Source: Pseudomonas sp. RIT409
Lineage (GTDB): Bacteria > Pseudomonadota > Gammaproteobacteria > Pseudomonadales > Pseudomonadaceae
NCBI RefSeq assembly: GCF_003052515.2
Contig: NZ_QARE02000005.1
Coordinates: forward strand, 124,001-188,000
Reading direction: 5' to 3'
DNA length: 64,000 nt
Under the pieces are notes generated by a model that saw nothing but the letters and a program-made list of their open reading frames with translations, was not told the origin of the DNA and ran no database searches. Both the position numbers and the translations under genes were made by a program. Shown piece after piece: positions 42,794-51,927 of this stretch; within the stretch, counting starts at the first letter, position 1; each line of letters opens with the position of its first letter.

Positions 42794-43984
42794 ATGTTCG
42801 AGCTCGTAGACAACATCCCACAAAGCCCGGTAATCAAAGTTATCGGTGTTGGTGGTGGCGGCGGCAACGCGGTCAATCACATGGTCAAGAGCAACATCGA
42901 AGGCGTTGAGTTCATCTGCGCCAACACCGATGCTCAAGCCCTGAAAAACATTGGTGCGCGGACCATCCTGCAACTGGGTACCGGCGTGACCAAAGGTCTG
43001 GGTGCCGGTGCCAACCCGGAAGTCGGTCGTCAGGCCGCCCTGGAAGATCGTGAGCGCATCGCTGAAGTGCTGCAGGGCACCAACATGGTCTTCATCACCA
43101 CCGGCATGGGTGGCGGTACCGGTACCGGTGCAGCCCCGATCATCGCCGAAGTGGCCAAGGAACTGGGCATCCTGACCGTCGCGGTCGTAACCCGTCCGTT
43201 CCCATTCGAAGGCCGCAAGCGCATGCAGATCGCCGATGAAGGCATCCGCGCGCTGTCCGAAAGCGTCGACTCGTTGATCACCATTCCCAACGAGAAGCTG
43301 CTCACCATCCTGGGCAAAGACGCCAGCCTGCTGTCGGCGTTCGCCAAGGCGGACGATGTACTGGCCGGTGCCGTTCGCGGTATCTCCGATATCATCAAGC
43401 GCCCGGGCATGATCAACGTCGACTTCGCTGACGTGCGCACCGTGATGTCCGAAATGGGCATGGCAATGATGGGTACGGGTGCAGCCAGTGGTCCGAACCG
43501 TGCACGCGAAGCCACCGAGGCGGCCATCCGCAATCCGTTGCTGGAAGATGTGAACCTGCAAGGTGCCCGCGGCATTCTGGTCAACATCACGGCGGGTCCA
43601 GACCTGTCGCTGGGTGAGTACTCGGACGTCGGCAGCATCATCGAAGCGTTCGCCTCCGAACACGCCATGGTCAAGGTCGGTACCGTCATCGACCCAGACA
43701 TGCGCGATGAACTGCACGTCACCGTGGTCGCCACGGGCCTGGGTGCGAAGATCGAGAAGCCTGTAAAGGTCATCGACAACACCATGCAGACGGCTCAAGC
43801 GGCACCCGTGCAGCAGCAGGCCGTTCGCCAGGAGCAGCCTTCGGTCAATTACCGCGACCTGGACCGTCCTACCGTGATGCGCAATCAGGCTCACGCAGGC
43901 GCCACCGCTGCGGCCAAAATGAATCCGCAGGACGATCTGGATTACCTGGATATTCCAGCATTCCTGCGTCGTCAGGCTGATTGA
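42794..43984 (+). CDS. ftsZ: Cell division GTPase FtsZ
   Basis: A 396-residue tubulin-like GTPase that forms the Z ring. The nucleotide loop is GMGGGTGTGAAP near residue 104-115, and the T7 catalytic loop is NVDFADVRTVM. A variable linker (about 320-378) ends in the conserved tail DYLDIPAFLRRQAD, the docking site for FtsA, ZipA and MinC. The start follows GAAGGAGAGGG. It is the highest-level gene of the cluster in known bacteria, which fits the strong ribosome site. Confidence 0.98.
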   Translation: MFELVDNIPQSPVIKVIGVGGGGGNAVNHMVKSNIEGVEFICANTDAQALKNIGARTILQLGTGVTKGLGAGANPEVGRQAALEDRERIAEVLQGTNMVFITTGMGGGTGTGAAPIIAEVAKELGILTVAVVTRPFPFEGRKRMQIADEGIRALSESVDSLITIPNEKLLTILGKDASLLSAFAKADDVLAGAVRGISDIIKRPGMINVDFADVRTVMSEMGMAMMGTGAASGPNRAREATEAAIRNPLLEDVNLQGARGILVNITAGPDLSLGEYSDVGSIIEAFASEHAMVKVGTVIDPDMRDELHVTVVATGLGAKIEKPVKVIDNTMQTAQAAPVQQQAVRQEQPSVNYRDLDRPTVMRNQAHAGATAAAKMNPQDDLDYLDIPAFLRRQAD

Positions 43985-44096
43985 TGAGTTCTATCAGGGG
44001 TATGAGGGTGATTGGTGTTCAGCAAAGGCGAGGTCTGCTATCATCGCCAGCCTTTGTTGATACTAATTCGCGATATGCGCTGAAGCGGCCAATGCC

Positions 44097-45008
44097 ATGA
44101 TTAAACAACGCACCCTGAAGAATATTATCCGTGCCACAGGTATCGGCCTGCACTCGGGGGAAAAGGTTTACCTGACCCTCAAACCTGCACCTGTGAACGC
44201 TGGCATTGTGTTTTTCCGTACCGACCTCGAGCCGGTTGTCCAGATCAACGCACACGCGCTGAATGTGGGCGATACCACGCTTTCCACGACGCTGTTCAAT
44301 GGCGATGTGAAGGTCGATACGGTTGAACACTTGCTGTCGGCCATGGCTGGCCTTGGCATCGATAACGCCTACGTTGAACTTTCCGCCTCCGAAGTTCCAA
44401 TCATGGACGGCAGCGCAGGCCCCTTTGTATTCCTGATTCAATCGGCTGGCCTGGAAGAACAGGACGCACCGAAGAAGTTCATCCGCATTCTGAAAGAAGT
44501 CTGCGTGGAAGAAGACGGTAAATACGCCAAGTTCGTGCCGTTCGAAGGTTTCAAGGTGAGTTTCGAAATTGATTTCGACCACCCCTACCTGAAAAACCGC
44601 ACGCAAACGGCGAGCGTCGACTTCTCCAGCACTTCGTTCGTGAAAGAAGTGAGCCGCGCACGTACCTTCGGTTTCATGAAGGACATCGAATACCTGCGCA
44701 AGCACAACCTTGCCCTGGGCGGCAGCGTTGAAAACGCTATCGTCGTTGACAAGGACGGCGTGTTGAACGAAGACGGTCTTCGTTATGAAGACGAATTCGT
44801 CAAGCACAAGATCCTGGATGCCATCGGTGACCTGTATCTGCTGGGCAACAGCCTGATCGGCGAGTACCAGGGCTTCAAGTCCGGACACGGCCTGAACAAT
44901 CGTCTACTGCGTGCGTTGATCGCCCAGGAAGATGCGTGGGAAGTCGTGACGTTCGAAGATGCCAGTACCGCACCGATCTCGTACATGCGCCCTGTAGCGG
45001 CGGTGTAA
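44097..45008 (+). CDS. lpxC: UDP-3-O-acyl-N-acetylglucosamine deacetylase
   Basis: A 303-residue zinc enzyme that commits precursor to lipid A. The zinc ligands are in [10 protein letters not shown] (His about 79) and [10 protein letters not shown] (His about 238, Asp about 242), and the general acid His is in SGHGLNNRL near 265. It closes the dcw cluster as in other gammaproteobacteria. A -10-like TATCAT at 44039-44044 suggests a separate promoter. A terminator follows. Confidence 0.97.
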   Translation: MIKQRTLKNIIRATGIGLHSGEKVYLTLKPAPVNAGIVFFRTDLEPVVQINAHALNVGDTTLSTTLFNGDVKVDTVEHLLSAMAGLGIDNAYVELSASEVPIMDGSAGPFVFLIQSAGLEEQDAPKKFIRILKEVCVEEDGKYAKFVPFEGFKVSFEIDFDHPYLKNRTQTASVDFSSTSFVKEVSRARTFGFMKDIEYLRKHNLALGGSVENAIVVDKDGVLNEDGLRYEDEFVKHKILDAIGDLYLLGNSLIGEYQGFKSGHGLNNRLLRALIAQEDAWEVVTFEDASTAPISYMRPVAAV

Positions 45009-45038
45009 CAACACCTCTTCTTCTCAGTTTGACTATTT

Positions 45039-45066
45039 CAGGCCACCTCCGGGTGGCCTTTTTTAT
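45039..45066 (+). terminator. Intrinsic terminator after lpxC
   Basis: An 8-bp stem (45040-45047 with 45052-45059) is followed by T-rich sequence TTTTTTAT. It marks the end of the dcw transcription unit. Confidence 0.92.
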
Positions 45067-45104
45067 GGCGACTGCCGAAGGATTCAGGCAGACGCGAAGG
45101 CCGT

Positions 45105-45569
45105 TCAGTCGCTCGACTTTCGAGGTTTCCCATGCGCTGCCAGGCGTTCCAGCGCCGCCCTCAACTTTGGATCGCTAATGCCTTCGGCGGCCTCATTGAG
45201 TGCCTCTGCGGCCACGGGAGATAAATCCCTCGCCGCGCCCGGCAAGGCTCCGCGGGTGATCGATGGTTGAACCTTCAACGACAGCCGAGTCAGATTGGCG
45301 AACTCCTTGAACGCCACCAACTGCCGTTGCAGCCGCTTCTGCTGATAGCGCAGCCGGGTAGCCCAGTGACCATCGGTGACCACCAACACCAGCGTACCCT
45401 CGCGCCAGGACGCCACATGACAATGTTCTCGCGCAGCCGGCTGCAGCTGGCTTTCCAGCAGTCGTTGCAAGTGAGCCAGCCGCTGAGCGTGATTGAAAAT
45501 GGCCTTGAGGGATCTTGCATCACGCAAAAAAACCGAAGGTGCGCGAGCCGGGAGGGGCCGGAATGCCAT
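45105..45569 (-). CDS. dciA: DciA-like DUF721 protein
   Basis: A 154-residue protein with a DUF721 domain (about residues 20-110; LVLVVTDGHWATRLRYQQKR is the core). DciA is the ancestral loader of the replicative helicase DnaB in bacteria lacking DnaC, including Pseudomonas. It lies between lpxC and secA on the opposite strand, the same place as in P. aeruginosa. The C-terminal part is low-complexity and Ala-rich. The ATG at 45569 has no strong ribosome site, so the start is less sure than the domain call. Confidence 0.82.
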   Translation of the reverse strand: MAFRPLPARAPSVFLRDARSLKAIFNHAQRLAHLQRLLESQLQPAAREHCHVASWREGTLVLVVTDGHWATRLRYQQKRLQRQLVAFKEFANLTRLSLKVQPSITRGALPGAARDLSPVAAEALNEAAEGISDPKLRAALERLAAHGKPRKSSD

Positions 45570-45887
45570 GTCAGGAGTGCCTTTCGATACCAGTCAGCGA
45601 TGTTACCAGAATGGTGCCCCTCACTCTCGACGCGAGACTCGGTGCAAAACGAGCAGTCTGATTGTGAAGAAAAGTTTAAGTATTCAGATGCCCGTACGGG
45701 TTGAAGTCCGAAGAAATGCCCCTATTGTACTTCTGCCCCGTAACATTGCAGTGCCAGCATCGTGGAATAACGCCACTTTCCTCACCACCATTTCCGGGTA
45801 GAATGCTCGTTCGCATGCGGCCATGAGGGCTGCACGGGCGACTCACGGGGCCGCCCTCCATTCCTATGTGTGGAAGATCCTGTCGAT
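45570..45887. other. Divergent dciA-secA regulatory gap
   Basis: About 320 bases without a convincing gene. I see a -10-like TAGAAT at 45799-45804 that could serve secA, with no good -35. There is no secM-like secretion monitor upstream of secA; a 6-codon in-frame extension (45870) of secA lacks support. Otherwise I see nothing in it. Confidence 0.5.
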
Positions 45888-48638
45888 ATGTTTGCACCTT
45901 TGTTGAAAAAACTTTTCGGAAGCAAGAACGAGCGCGAAGTGAAGCGCATGCTCAAGACGGTCCAGATCGTCAACGGCTTCGAAGAGCAAATGGTGGCCCT
46001 TTCGGACGAGCAGTTGCGCGCCAAGACCGAAGAGTTCAAGGCCCGCATCGCCAAAGGTGAGACCCTCGATAAGCTCCTGCCCGAAGCCTTCGCGGTGTGC
46101 CGTGAAGCGGGCAAGCGCATCATGGGAATGCGCCACTTCGACGTGCAGTTGATCGGCGGCATGACCCTGCATGAAGGCATGATTGCCGAGATGCGCACCG
46201 GTGAAGGCAAGACCCTGGTCGCGACCCTCGCGGTGTACCTGAACGCGCTGTCCGGTAAAGGCGTGCACGTCGTGACCGTGAACGACTACCTGGCACGTCG
46301 CGACGCCAACTGGATGCGCCCGCTGTATGAGTTTCTCGGCCTGACCGTCGGTGTCGTCACACCGTTCCAGCCGCCGGAAGAAAAGCGCGCTGCTTACAAT
46401 TCCGACATCACCTACGGCACCAACAACGAATTCGGCTTCGATTACCTGCGCGACAACATGGCGTTCAGCCTGGAAGACAAATTCCAGCGCGAACTGAACT
46501 TCGCCGTGATCGACGAAGTGGACTCCATCCTCATCGACGAAGCCCGTACCCCGCTGATCATTTCCGGTCAGGCGGAGGACAGTTCCAAGCTGTACACCGA
46601 AATCAACAAGCTGATCCCCCGACTCGAACAGCACATCGAGGAAGTGGAAGGCCAGGTGACCAAGCAGGGCCACTTCACCATCGACGAGAAATCCCGTCAG
46701 GTGGAGCTGAACGAGGCCGGCCACCAGTTCATTGAAGAGATGCTGACTCAAGTCGGGCTGCTCGCTGAAGGCGAGAGCCTGTATTCGGCACACAACCTGG
46801 GCCTGCTGACCCACGTCTATGCCGGCCTGCGCGCGCACAAGCTGTTCCATCGCAACGTCGAGTACATCGTTCAGGACGGCGGCATCATGCTGGTCGACGA
46901 ACACACCGGTCGTACGATGCCGGGGCGTCGCTTGTCCGAGGGCCTGCACCAGGCCATCGAAGCCAAAGAGAACCTGAACATCCAGGCCGAGAGCCAGACC
47001 CTCGCCTCGACCACTTTCCAGAACTACTTCCGTCTGTACACCAAGCTGTCCGGCATGACCGGTACGGCTGACACCGAAGCGTTCGAATTCCATCAGATCT
47101 ACAACCTCGCCGTGATGGTCATTCCGCCGAACAAACCGTTGGCGCGTAAGGACTACAACGACCTGGTGTACCTGACCGCCGACGAGAAGTACGCGGCCAT
47201 CATTGCCGACATCAAGGCCTGCCTGGCCGAGCAACGTCCGGTGCTGGTGGGTACGGCGACCATCGAAACCTCCGAGCACATGTCCAACCTGCTCAAGAAG
47301 GAAGGCATCGATCACAAGGTCCTGAACGCCAAGTTCCACGAAAAGGAAGCCGAAATCATTGCCCAGGCCGGTCGTCCTGGCGCCCTGACCATCGCCACCA
47401 ACATGGCCGGTCGCGGCACCGACATCCTGTTGGGTGGCAACTGGGAAGTGGAAGTCGCCAGCCTGGAAAACCCGACGCCCGAGCAGGTCGCACAGATCAA
47501 GGCCGACTGGCAAAAGCGTCATCAGCAGGTCATCGAGGCGGGCGGTCTGCACGTCATCGCCTCCGAGCGCCATGAGTCGCGTCGTATCGACAACCAGTTG
47601 CGGGGCCGTGCCGGTCGTCAGGGCGACACCGGTTCGAGCCGCTTCTACCTCTCGCTGGAAGACAGCCTGATGCGCATCTTCGCCTCCGACCGGGTGAAGA
47701 ACTTCATGAAAGCGCTGGGCATGCAGTCTGGCGAAGCCATCGAGCACCGCATGGTGACCAACGCCATCGAGAAAGCGCAGCGCAAGGTCGAAGGCCGCAA
47801 CTTCGATATCCGCAAGCAGTTGCTGGAGTTCGACGATGTCTCCAACGAACAGCGCAAAGTGATCTACCACATGCGCAACAGCCTGCTGGCGGCAGAGAAC
47901 ATTGGCGACACCATCGCCGAATTCCGTGAGGAAGTTCTGGATGCCACGATCAGCGCGCACATTCCGCCACAATCCCTGCCGGAGCAGTGGGATGTGGCTG
48001 GCCTGGAAGCGGCGTTGAACAGTGACTTCGGCGTGAAATTGCCGATCCAGCAATGGCTGGACGAAGACGATCACCTGCACGAAGAAAACCTGCGCCCCAA
48101 GCTGCTGGAAGCCATCCTCGCGGCCTACAACGAGAAAGAAGACCAGGCCAGTGCCGAGGCGCTGCGCACCTTCGAGAAGCAGATTCTGCTGCGCGTGCTG
48201 GACGACCTGTGGAAAGACCACCTGTCGACCATGGACCACCTGCGCCACGGCATCCACCTGCGCGGCTACGCTCAGAAGAACCCGAAACAGGAATACAAGC
48301 GGGAGTCGTTCACGCTGTTCCAGGAATTGCTGGACTCGATCAAGCGCGACACGATCCGCGTACTGTCCCACGTTCAGGTCCGTCGCGAAGACCCGGCCGA
48401 AGAAGAAGCCCGTCTGCGTCGCGAGGCCGAAGAGCTGGCCCAGCGCATGCAGTTCCAACACGCCGAAGCGCCGGGCCTCGAGCAGCCGGCGGCTCTGGTG
48501 GAGGAGGGCGATGACGTCGCGGTGGCCGCTGCGACTGCAATGTCCCCGGTGCGCAACGACCAGAAGCTGGGTCGCAACGAGCTGTGCTGGTGCGGTTCGG
48601 GCAAGAAATACAAGCACTGCCACGGTCAGATTTCCTGA
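45888..48638 (+). CDS. secA: Preprotein translocase ATPase SecA
   Basis: A 916-residue motor that pushes unfolded preproteins through SecYEG. Walker A is MRTGEGKT with Lys108, Walker B region [18 protein letters not shown], and the second ATPase motif [11 protein letters not shown]. The C-terminus carries the zinc-binding [14 protein letters not shown] that contacts SecB and phospholipids. Length equals the P. aeruginosa protein. ATG at 45888 is chosen over an ATG six codons earlier, since it begins the typical [17 protein letters not shown]. Confidence 0.98.
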   Translation: MFAPLLKKLFGSKNEREVKRMLKTVQIVNGFEEQMVALSDEQLRAKTEEFKARIAKGETLDKLLPEAFAVCREAGKRIMGMRHFDVQLIGGMTLHEGMIAEMRTGEGKTLVATLAVYLNALSGKGVHVVTVNDYLARRDANWMRPLYEFLGLTVGVVTPFQPPEEKRAAYNSDITYGTNNEFGFDYLRDNMAFSLEDKFQRELNFAVIDEVDSILIDEARTPLIISGQAEDSSKLYTEINKLIPRLEQHIEEVEGQVTKQGHFTIDEKSRQVELNEAGHQFIEEMLTQVGLLAEGESLYSAHNLGLLTHVYAGLRAHKLFHRNVEYIVQDGGIMLVDEHTGRTMPGRRLSEGLHQAIEAKENLNIQAESQTLASTTFQNYFRLYTKLSGMTGTADTEAFEFHQIYNLAVMVIPPNKPLARKDYNDLVYLTADEKYAAIIADIKACLAEQRPVLVGTATIETSEHMSNLLKKEGIDHKVLNAKFHEKEAEIIAQAGRPGALTIATNMAGRGTDILLGGNWEVEVASLENPTPEQVAQIKADWQKRHQQVIEAGGLHVIASERHESRRIDNQLRGRAGRQGDTGSSRFYLSLEDSLMRIFASDRVKNFMKALGMQSGEAIEHRMVTNAIEKAQRKVEGRNFDIRKQLLEFDDVSNEQRKVIYHMRNSLLAAENIGDTIAEFREEVLDATISAHIPPQSLPEQWDVAGLEAALNSDFGVKLPIQQWLDEDDHLHEENLRPKLLEAILAAYNEKEDQASAEALRTFEKQILLRVLDDLWKDHLSTMDHLRHGIHLRGYAQKNPKQEYKRESFTLFQELLDSIKRDTIRVLSHVQVRREDPAEEEARLRREAEELAQRMQFQHAEAPGLEQPAALVEEGDDVAVAAATAMSPVRNDQKLGRNELCWCGSGKKYKHCHGQIS

Positions 48639-48670
48639 TCTACGGCCTGGCAGTCGTTTCTCTGTAATAT

Positions 48671-48706
48671 CGCGCCGCGACCGGCCTAGCCGTCGCGGCG
48701 TTTTTC
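48671..48706 (+). terminator. Intrinsic terminator after secA
   Basis: A perfect 9-bp GC stem (48673-48681 with 48692-48700) is followed by TTTTTCC, between secA and argJ. Confidence 0.88.
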
Positions 48707-48762
48707 CAATTATCGAGCCGTCGTGGCCTGCCCGGCGGCCTGGCTTTCAAGGAGCGCATTTC

Positions 48763-49980
48763 ATGGCTGTTGGTCTTGGTCCTCTGCCGACGCTGCACCC
48801 AGTTCCCGGTTTCGAGCTTGGCATTTCGTCTGCCGGCATCAAGCGTCCAGGGCGCAAGGACGTCGTGGTCATGCGCTGCGCCGAAGGTTCCAGCGTGGCC
48901 GGCGTATTCACCCTGAACGCTTTCTGCGCGGCCCCCGTGATCCTGTCCAAACAGCGTGTGGGCGGCACCGTTCGCTACCTGCTGACCAACACCGGGAACG
49001 CCAACGCCGGTACTGGTGAGCCGGGCCTGCGCGCGGCCGAACGCACCACGGCGAAGCTGGCGGAACTGACCGGCGTCGATGCCAGTGCCGTCCTGCCGTT
49101 CTCCACCGGGGTGATCGGCGAGCCGTTGCCTGTGGAAAAGATCGAAGGTGCCTTGCAGGCGGCGTTGGACGATCTTTCGGTGGATAACTGGGCAGCGGCC
49201 GCCACGGGCATCATGACCACGGATACCCTGCCCAAGGGTGCCAGCCGTCAGTTCCAGATCGACGGCGTGACCGTGACAGTCACCGGCATCAGCAAAGGCG
49301 CCGGGATGATTCGCCCGAACATGGCCACGATGCTCGGCTACATCGCCACCGACGCCAAGGTCTCGCAGAGCGTGCTGCAAGACCTGGTGCGTGACGGTGC
49401 CAACAAATCCTTCAACCGCATCACCATCGACGGCGATACCTCGACCAATGACTGCTGCATGCTGATTGCCACCGGTCAGGCCGACCTGCCTGAAGTCACC
49501 GAGCCCAAAGGGCCGTTGTTCGAGGCGCTGAGACAAGCCGTGTTCGACGTCTGCATGGAGGTCGCTCAGGCCATCGTGCGTGACGGCGAGGGGGCGACCA
49601 AGTTCGTGACCGTCGAAGTCAACGGTGGCGGCACGCATCAAGAATGCCTGGACGTCGGCTACACCGTTGCCCACTCCCCATTGATCAAGACCGCTTTGTT
49701 CGCCTCCGATCCGAACTGGGGCCGAATTCTGGCCGCCGTGGGCCGGGCCGGTGTCCCGGAGCTGGATGTGAGCAAGATCGACGTCTTCCTCAGCGGCGTC
49801 TGCATCGCCAGCCAGGGTGCTCGCGCGGCGACGTACACCGAAGAGCAGGGCTCGGCGGTGATGGCTGAAGAAGAGATCACCATTCGCATCGAGCTGGGCC
49901 GGGGTGATTGCAGCGAAACCATCTGGACCACCGACCTGTCCCACGAATACGTGAAGATCAACGCGGAATACCGCACCTGA
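48763..49980 (+). CDS. argJ: Glutamate N-acetyltransferase / N-acetylglutamate synthase
   Basis: A 405-residue Ntn-type enzyme that recycles acetyl groups in arginine synthesis by moving acetyl from ornithine to glutamate. It cleaves itself before the conserved Thr, here Thr189 in [11 protein letters not shown]; the beta chain starts there. The oxyanion motif and KGAGMIRPN are intact. The open frame extends back into secA, but ATG at 48763 has AAGGAG at good spacing and gives the standard N-terminus. Confidence 0.96.
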   Translation: MAVGLGPLPTLHPVPGFELGISSAGIKRPGRKDVVVMRCAEGSSVAGVFTLNAFCAAPVILSKQRVGGTVRYLLTNTGNANAGTGEPGLRAAERTTAKLAELTGVDASAVLPFSTGVIGEPLPVEKIEGALQAALDDLSVDNWAAAATGIMTTDTLPKGASRQFQIDGVTVTVTGISKGAGMIRPNMATMLGYIATDAKVSQSVLQDLVRDGANKSFNRITIDGDTSTNDCCMLIATGQADLPEVTEPKGPLFEALRQAVFDVCMEVAQAIVRDGEGATKFVTVEVNGGGTHQECLDVGYTVAHSPLIKTALFASDPNWGRILAAVGRAGVPELDVSKIDVFLSGVCIASQGARAATYTEEQGSAVMAEEEITIRIELGRGDCSETIWTTDLSHEYVKINAEYRT

Positions 49981-49992
49981 TTGGGGTTTGAG

Positions 49993-50937
49993 GTGAAACG
50001 CATCCATGTAGCCGCCGCGGTCATCCGCGGCACTGACGGCAAGATTCTCATTGCCCGACGGGCTGACAAGCAGCACCAGGGCGGCTTGTGGGAGTTTCCC
50101 GGTGGCAAGGTCGAGCCTGGTGAAACCGTCCAGGCGGCCCTGACGCGTGAGTTGAAGGAAGAGCTGGGTATCGAGATCGTTGACGCGCGGCCGCTGATCA
50201 AGATCAAGCACGACTACCCCGACAAACAGGTGTTGCTGGATGTCTGGGAGGTCTCGTCGTTCAGGGGCGAGCCCCATGGCGCCGAAGGGCAGCCGTTGGC
50301 GTGGGTGTCGAACAAGGCGCTGGTCGGGTACGAGTTTCCGGCGGCGAATACGCCCATCGTGGCTGCTGCGCGCTTGCCGAGCGAGTACCTGATCACGCCG
50401 GACGGCCTCGACACGCCGGCGCTGCTGCAAGGCATGCAGAAGGCAATCGCCAGCGGTATCAAGCTGATCCAGTTGCGCGCCCCGAACATGTACGACCCTA
50501 AATACCGCGATGTAGCGGTCGATGCCGTGGGCCTGTGCGCAGGCAAAGCCCAGTTGATGCTCAAGGGGCCCCTGGAGTGGCTCGGCGACTTCCCGGCGGC
50601 GGGCTGGCACCTGACCAGCGAACAACTGCGCAAGTACGCCAGCAAGGGCCGTCCGTTCCCGGAAGAGCGCTGGTTGGCGGCGTCTTGCCATAGCGCTGAA
50701 GAACTGTCCTTGGCTGAGCAGATGGGTGTGGATTTCGTCACCCTGTCACCGGTTCAACCGACCCAGACGCACCCGGATGCCACGCCGTTGGGCTGGGAGC
50801 AGGCGCGGGCGTTGATAGACGGGTTCAGCAAGCCGGTCTATCTGTTGGGCGGGGTAGGGCCTGCGCAGCGGGAACAGGCGTGGGAAAACGGCGCGCAGGG
50901 CGTGGCCGGAATCCGCGCGTTCTGGCCGAAGGTGTAA
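49993..50937 (+). CDS. Nudix hydrolase (MutT type) fused to a ThiE/TenI-like domain
   Basis: A 314-residue two-domain protein. Residues 1 to about 130 are a MutT-type Nudix domain with a complete box GGKVEPGETVQAALTRELKE then ELGI. Residues about 135-314 resemble a thiamine-phosphate synthase-like TIM barrel (LLQGMQKAIASGIKLIQLRAP, SCHSAEELSLAEQMGVDFVTLSPV). The same fusion is usual downstream of argJ in Pseudomonas. MutT domains remove 8-oxo-dGTP; what the second domain does is unknown. The start is GTG at 49993. Its last coding bases are repeated twice downstream. Confidence 0.9.
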   Translation: MKRIHVAAAVIRGTDGKILIARRADKQHQGGLWEFPGGKVEPGETVQAALTRELKEELGIEIVDARPLIKIKHDYPDKQVLLDVWEVSSFRGEPHGAEGQPLAWVSNKALVGYEFPAANTPIVAAARLPSEYLITPDGLDTPALLQGMQKAIASGIKLIQLRAPNMYDPKYRDVAVDAVGLCAGKAQLMLKGPLEWLGDFPAAGWHLTSEQLRKYASKGRPFPEERWLAASCHSAEELSLAEQMGVDFVTLSPVQPTQTHPDATPLGWEQARALIDGFSKPVYLLGGVGPAQREQAWENGAQGVAGIRAFWPKV

Positions 50938-51063
50938 AAACTCCCCTGTTGATCGTACCCACGCTCTGCGTGGGTACGCAGCCCCTGACGCTCCGCGTCA
51001 GTGCGACGCAGAGCCTCGCGAGCGGCATTCCCACGCGGAGCGTGGGAACGATCATGTAACGCG

Positions 51064-51110
51064 GTGCTCAGGGTGTTGCGAGCATCCGCGCGTTCTGGCC
51101 GAAGGTGTAA
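51064..51110 (+). pseudogene. Duplicated 3' end of the Nudix-ThiE gene, copy 2
   Basis: Would translate as RGAQGVASIRAFWPKV followed by TAA, against NGAQGVAGIRAFWPKV in the live gene. The codons for Gly, Ala, Gly, Val and Ala differ at third positions only; one Gly-to-Ser change is present. It has no upstream coding region (a TAA precedes it in frame), so it is a relic. Confidence 0.8.
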
Positions 51111-51236
51111 AAACTCCCCTGTTGATCGTACCCACGCTCTGCGTGGTTACGCAGCCCCTGACGCTCCGCGTCAGTGCGACGCAGAGCCTCGCGAACGGCA
51201 TTCCCACGCGGAGCGTGGGAACGATCATGTAACGCG

Positions 51237-51281
51237 GCGCTCAAGGTGTCGCGGGAATCCGCGCGTTCTGGCCTGAGGCCT
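51237..51281 (+). pseudogene. Duplicated 3' end of the Nudix-ThiE gene, copy 3
   Basis: Would translate as RGAQGVAGIRAFWPEA followed by TGA. Against the live gene, six codons (Ala, Gln, Gly, Val, Ala, Pro) differ silently and only the last two residues change. No palindromic element follows it, so it probably marks the original downstream junction. Confidence 0.8.
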
Positions 51282-51343
51282 GAACGCTGTCTGCTGGCTG
51301 CTCTGCGCCAGCGAATGGCCTACAGAGAGTAGCGAAAGTCGAA

Positions 51344-51922
51344 TCACTCCGGCTTTTTCGCCGGCTCCCATAAAATCTCCGCAACACCTTGCCTGCGCGC
51401 AATGATTCGCGCTGCCACGAACAGCAGATCGGACAGCCGATTGATGTACGCCAGCCCCACACCGTTCAATGGTTCGACGGCGTTCAGGTGCTGACAGCGG
51501 CGTTCGGCACTGCGCGCCAGGCTGCGGCAAACATGGGCTTGGGCAATCAACGAAGAACCACCGGGCAGGATGAAATTCTCCAGCGGTCCCACTTCTTCGT
51601 TCCACTCATCAATGGCCGCTTCCAGCCGCTCGATTTCGGCCGCATTCAGCGCCTGATACTCGGGCATCGCCAACTCGCCCCCCAAGTCGAACAACCGGTG
51701 CTGACACGGCGCCAGTACGTCGATGACGTCCTGCATCGCAGGCACTGAATGGGCCAACTCTTCAAGCCCCGCCAGCAGCAAACCCAACTGGCTGTTCAGC
51801 GTATCGACTTCGCCAATGGCTTCCACCCTGGGGTGGTCCTTCGGCACCCGACGGCCATCGCCCAGGCCAGTTTCGCCCTTGTCGCCGGTCCGTGTGTAAA
51901 TCTTCGACAAGCGAAATCCCAT
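51344..51922 (-). CDS. ATP:cob(I)alamin adenosyltransferase, PduO type
   Basis: A 192-residue helical protein that transfers the adenosyl group of ATP to cobalamin, producing coenzyme B12. The N-terminal IYTRTGDKGETGLGDGRRVPK and the later RSLARSAERRCQHLN and YINRLSDLLFVAARI motifs define the PduO/MMAB family. It starts five bases from the end of the sensor kinase gene on the same strand, so the two may be co-transcribed. There is no other cobalamin gene in the window. Confidence 0.92.
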   Translation of the reverse strand: MGFRLSKIYTRTGDKGETGLGDGRRVPKDHPRVEAIGEVDTLNSQLGLLLAGLEELAHSVPAMQDVIDVLAPCQHRLFDLGGELAMPEYQALNAAEIERLEAAIDEWNEEVGPLENFILPGGSSLIAQAHVCRSLARSAERRCQHLNAVEPLNGVGLAYINRLSDLLFVAARIIARRQGVAEILWEPAKKPE

Positions 51923-51927
51923 GTGCC

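Larger units (their letters stand above)
50938..51290. repeat. Two palindromic elements with duplicated gene ends, 173-base period
   Basis: Two 103-base elements (50951-51053 and 51124-51226) differ at about two bases. Each has 24-base terminal arms in inverted orientation (GATCGT then CCCACGC..GCGTGGG, 22 of 24 matching), and each arm is itself a small hairpin, with another hairpin (TGACGC..GCGTCA) inside. After each element comes a copy of the last 40-50 bases of the Nudix gene, with its own stop (51108-51110 TAA; 51279-51281 TGA). All landmarks recur at 173 bases. This fills the 400-base gap before the adenosyltransferase gene. Confidence 0.93.

Noticed and set aside
42770..43894. Long minus-strand open frame (374 codons) opposite ftsZ
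   Set aside because: It mirrors the codon structure of ftsZ in a high-GC genome and has no recognisable domain or ribosome site. Similar mirror frames oppose secA, groEL, cysNC and lpoA.
45870..45887. Six-codon extension of secA or a secM-like leader
   Set aside because: No signal sequence or arrest motif is visible, and [12 protein letters not shown] at 45888 is the usual SecA N-terminus.
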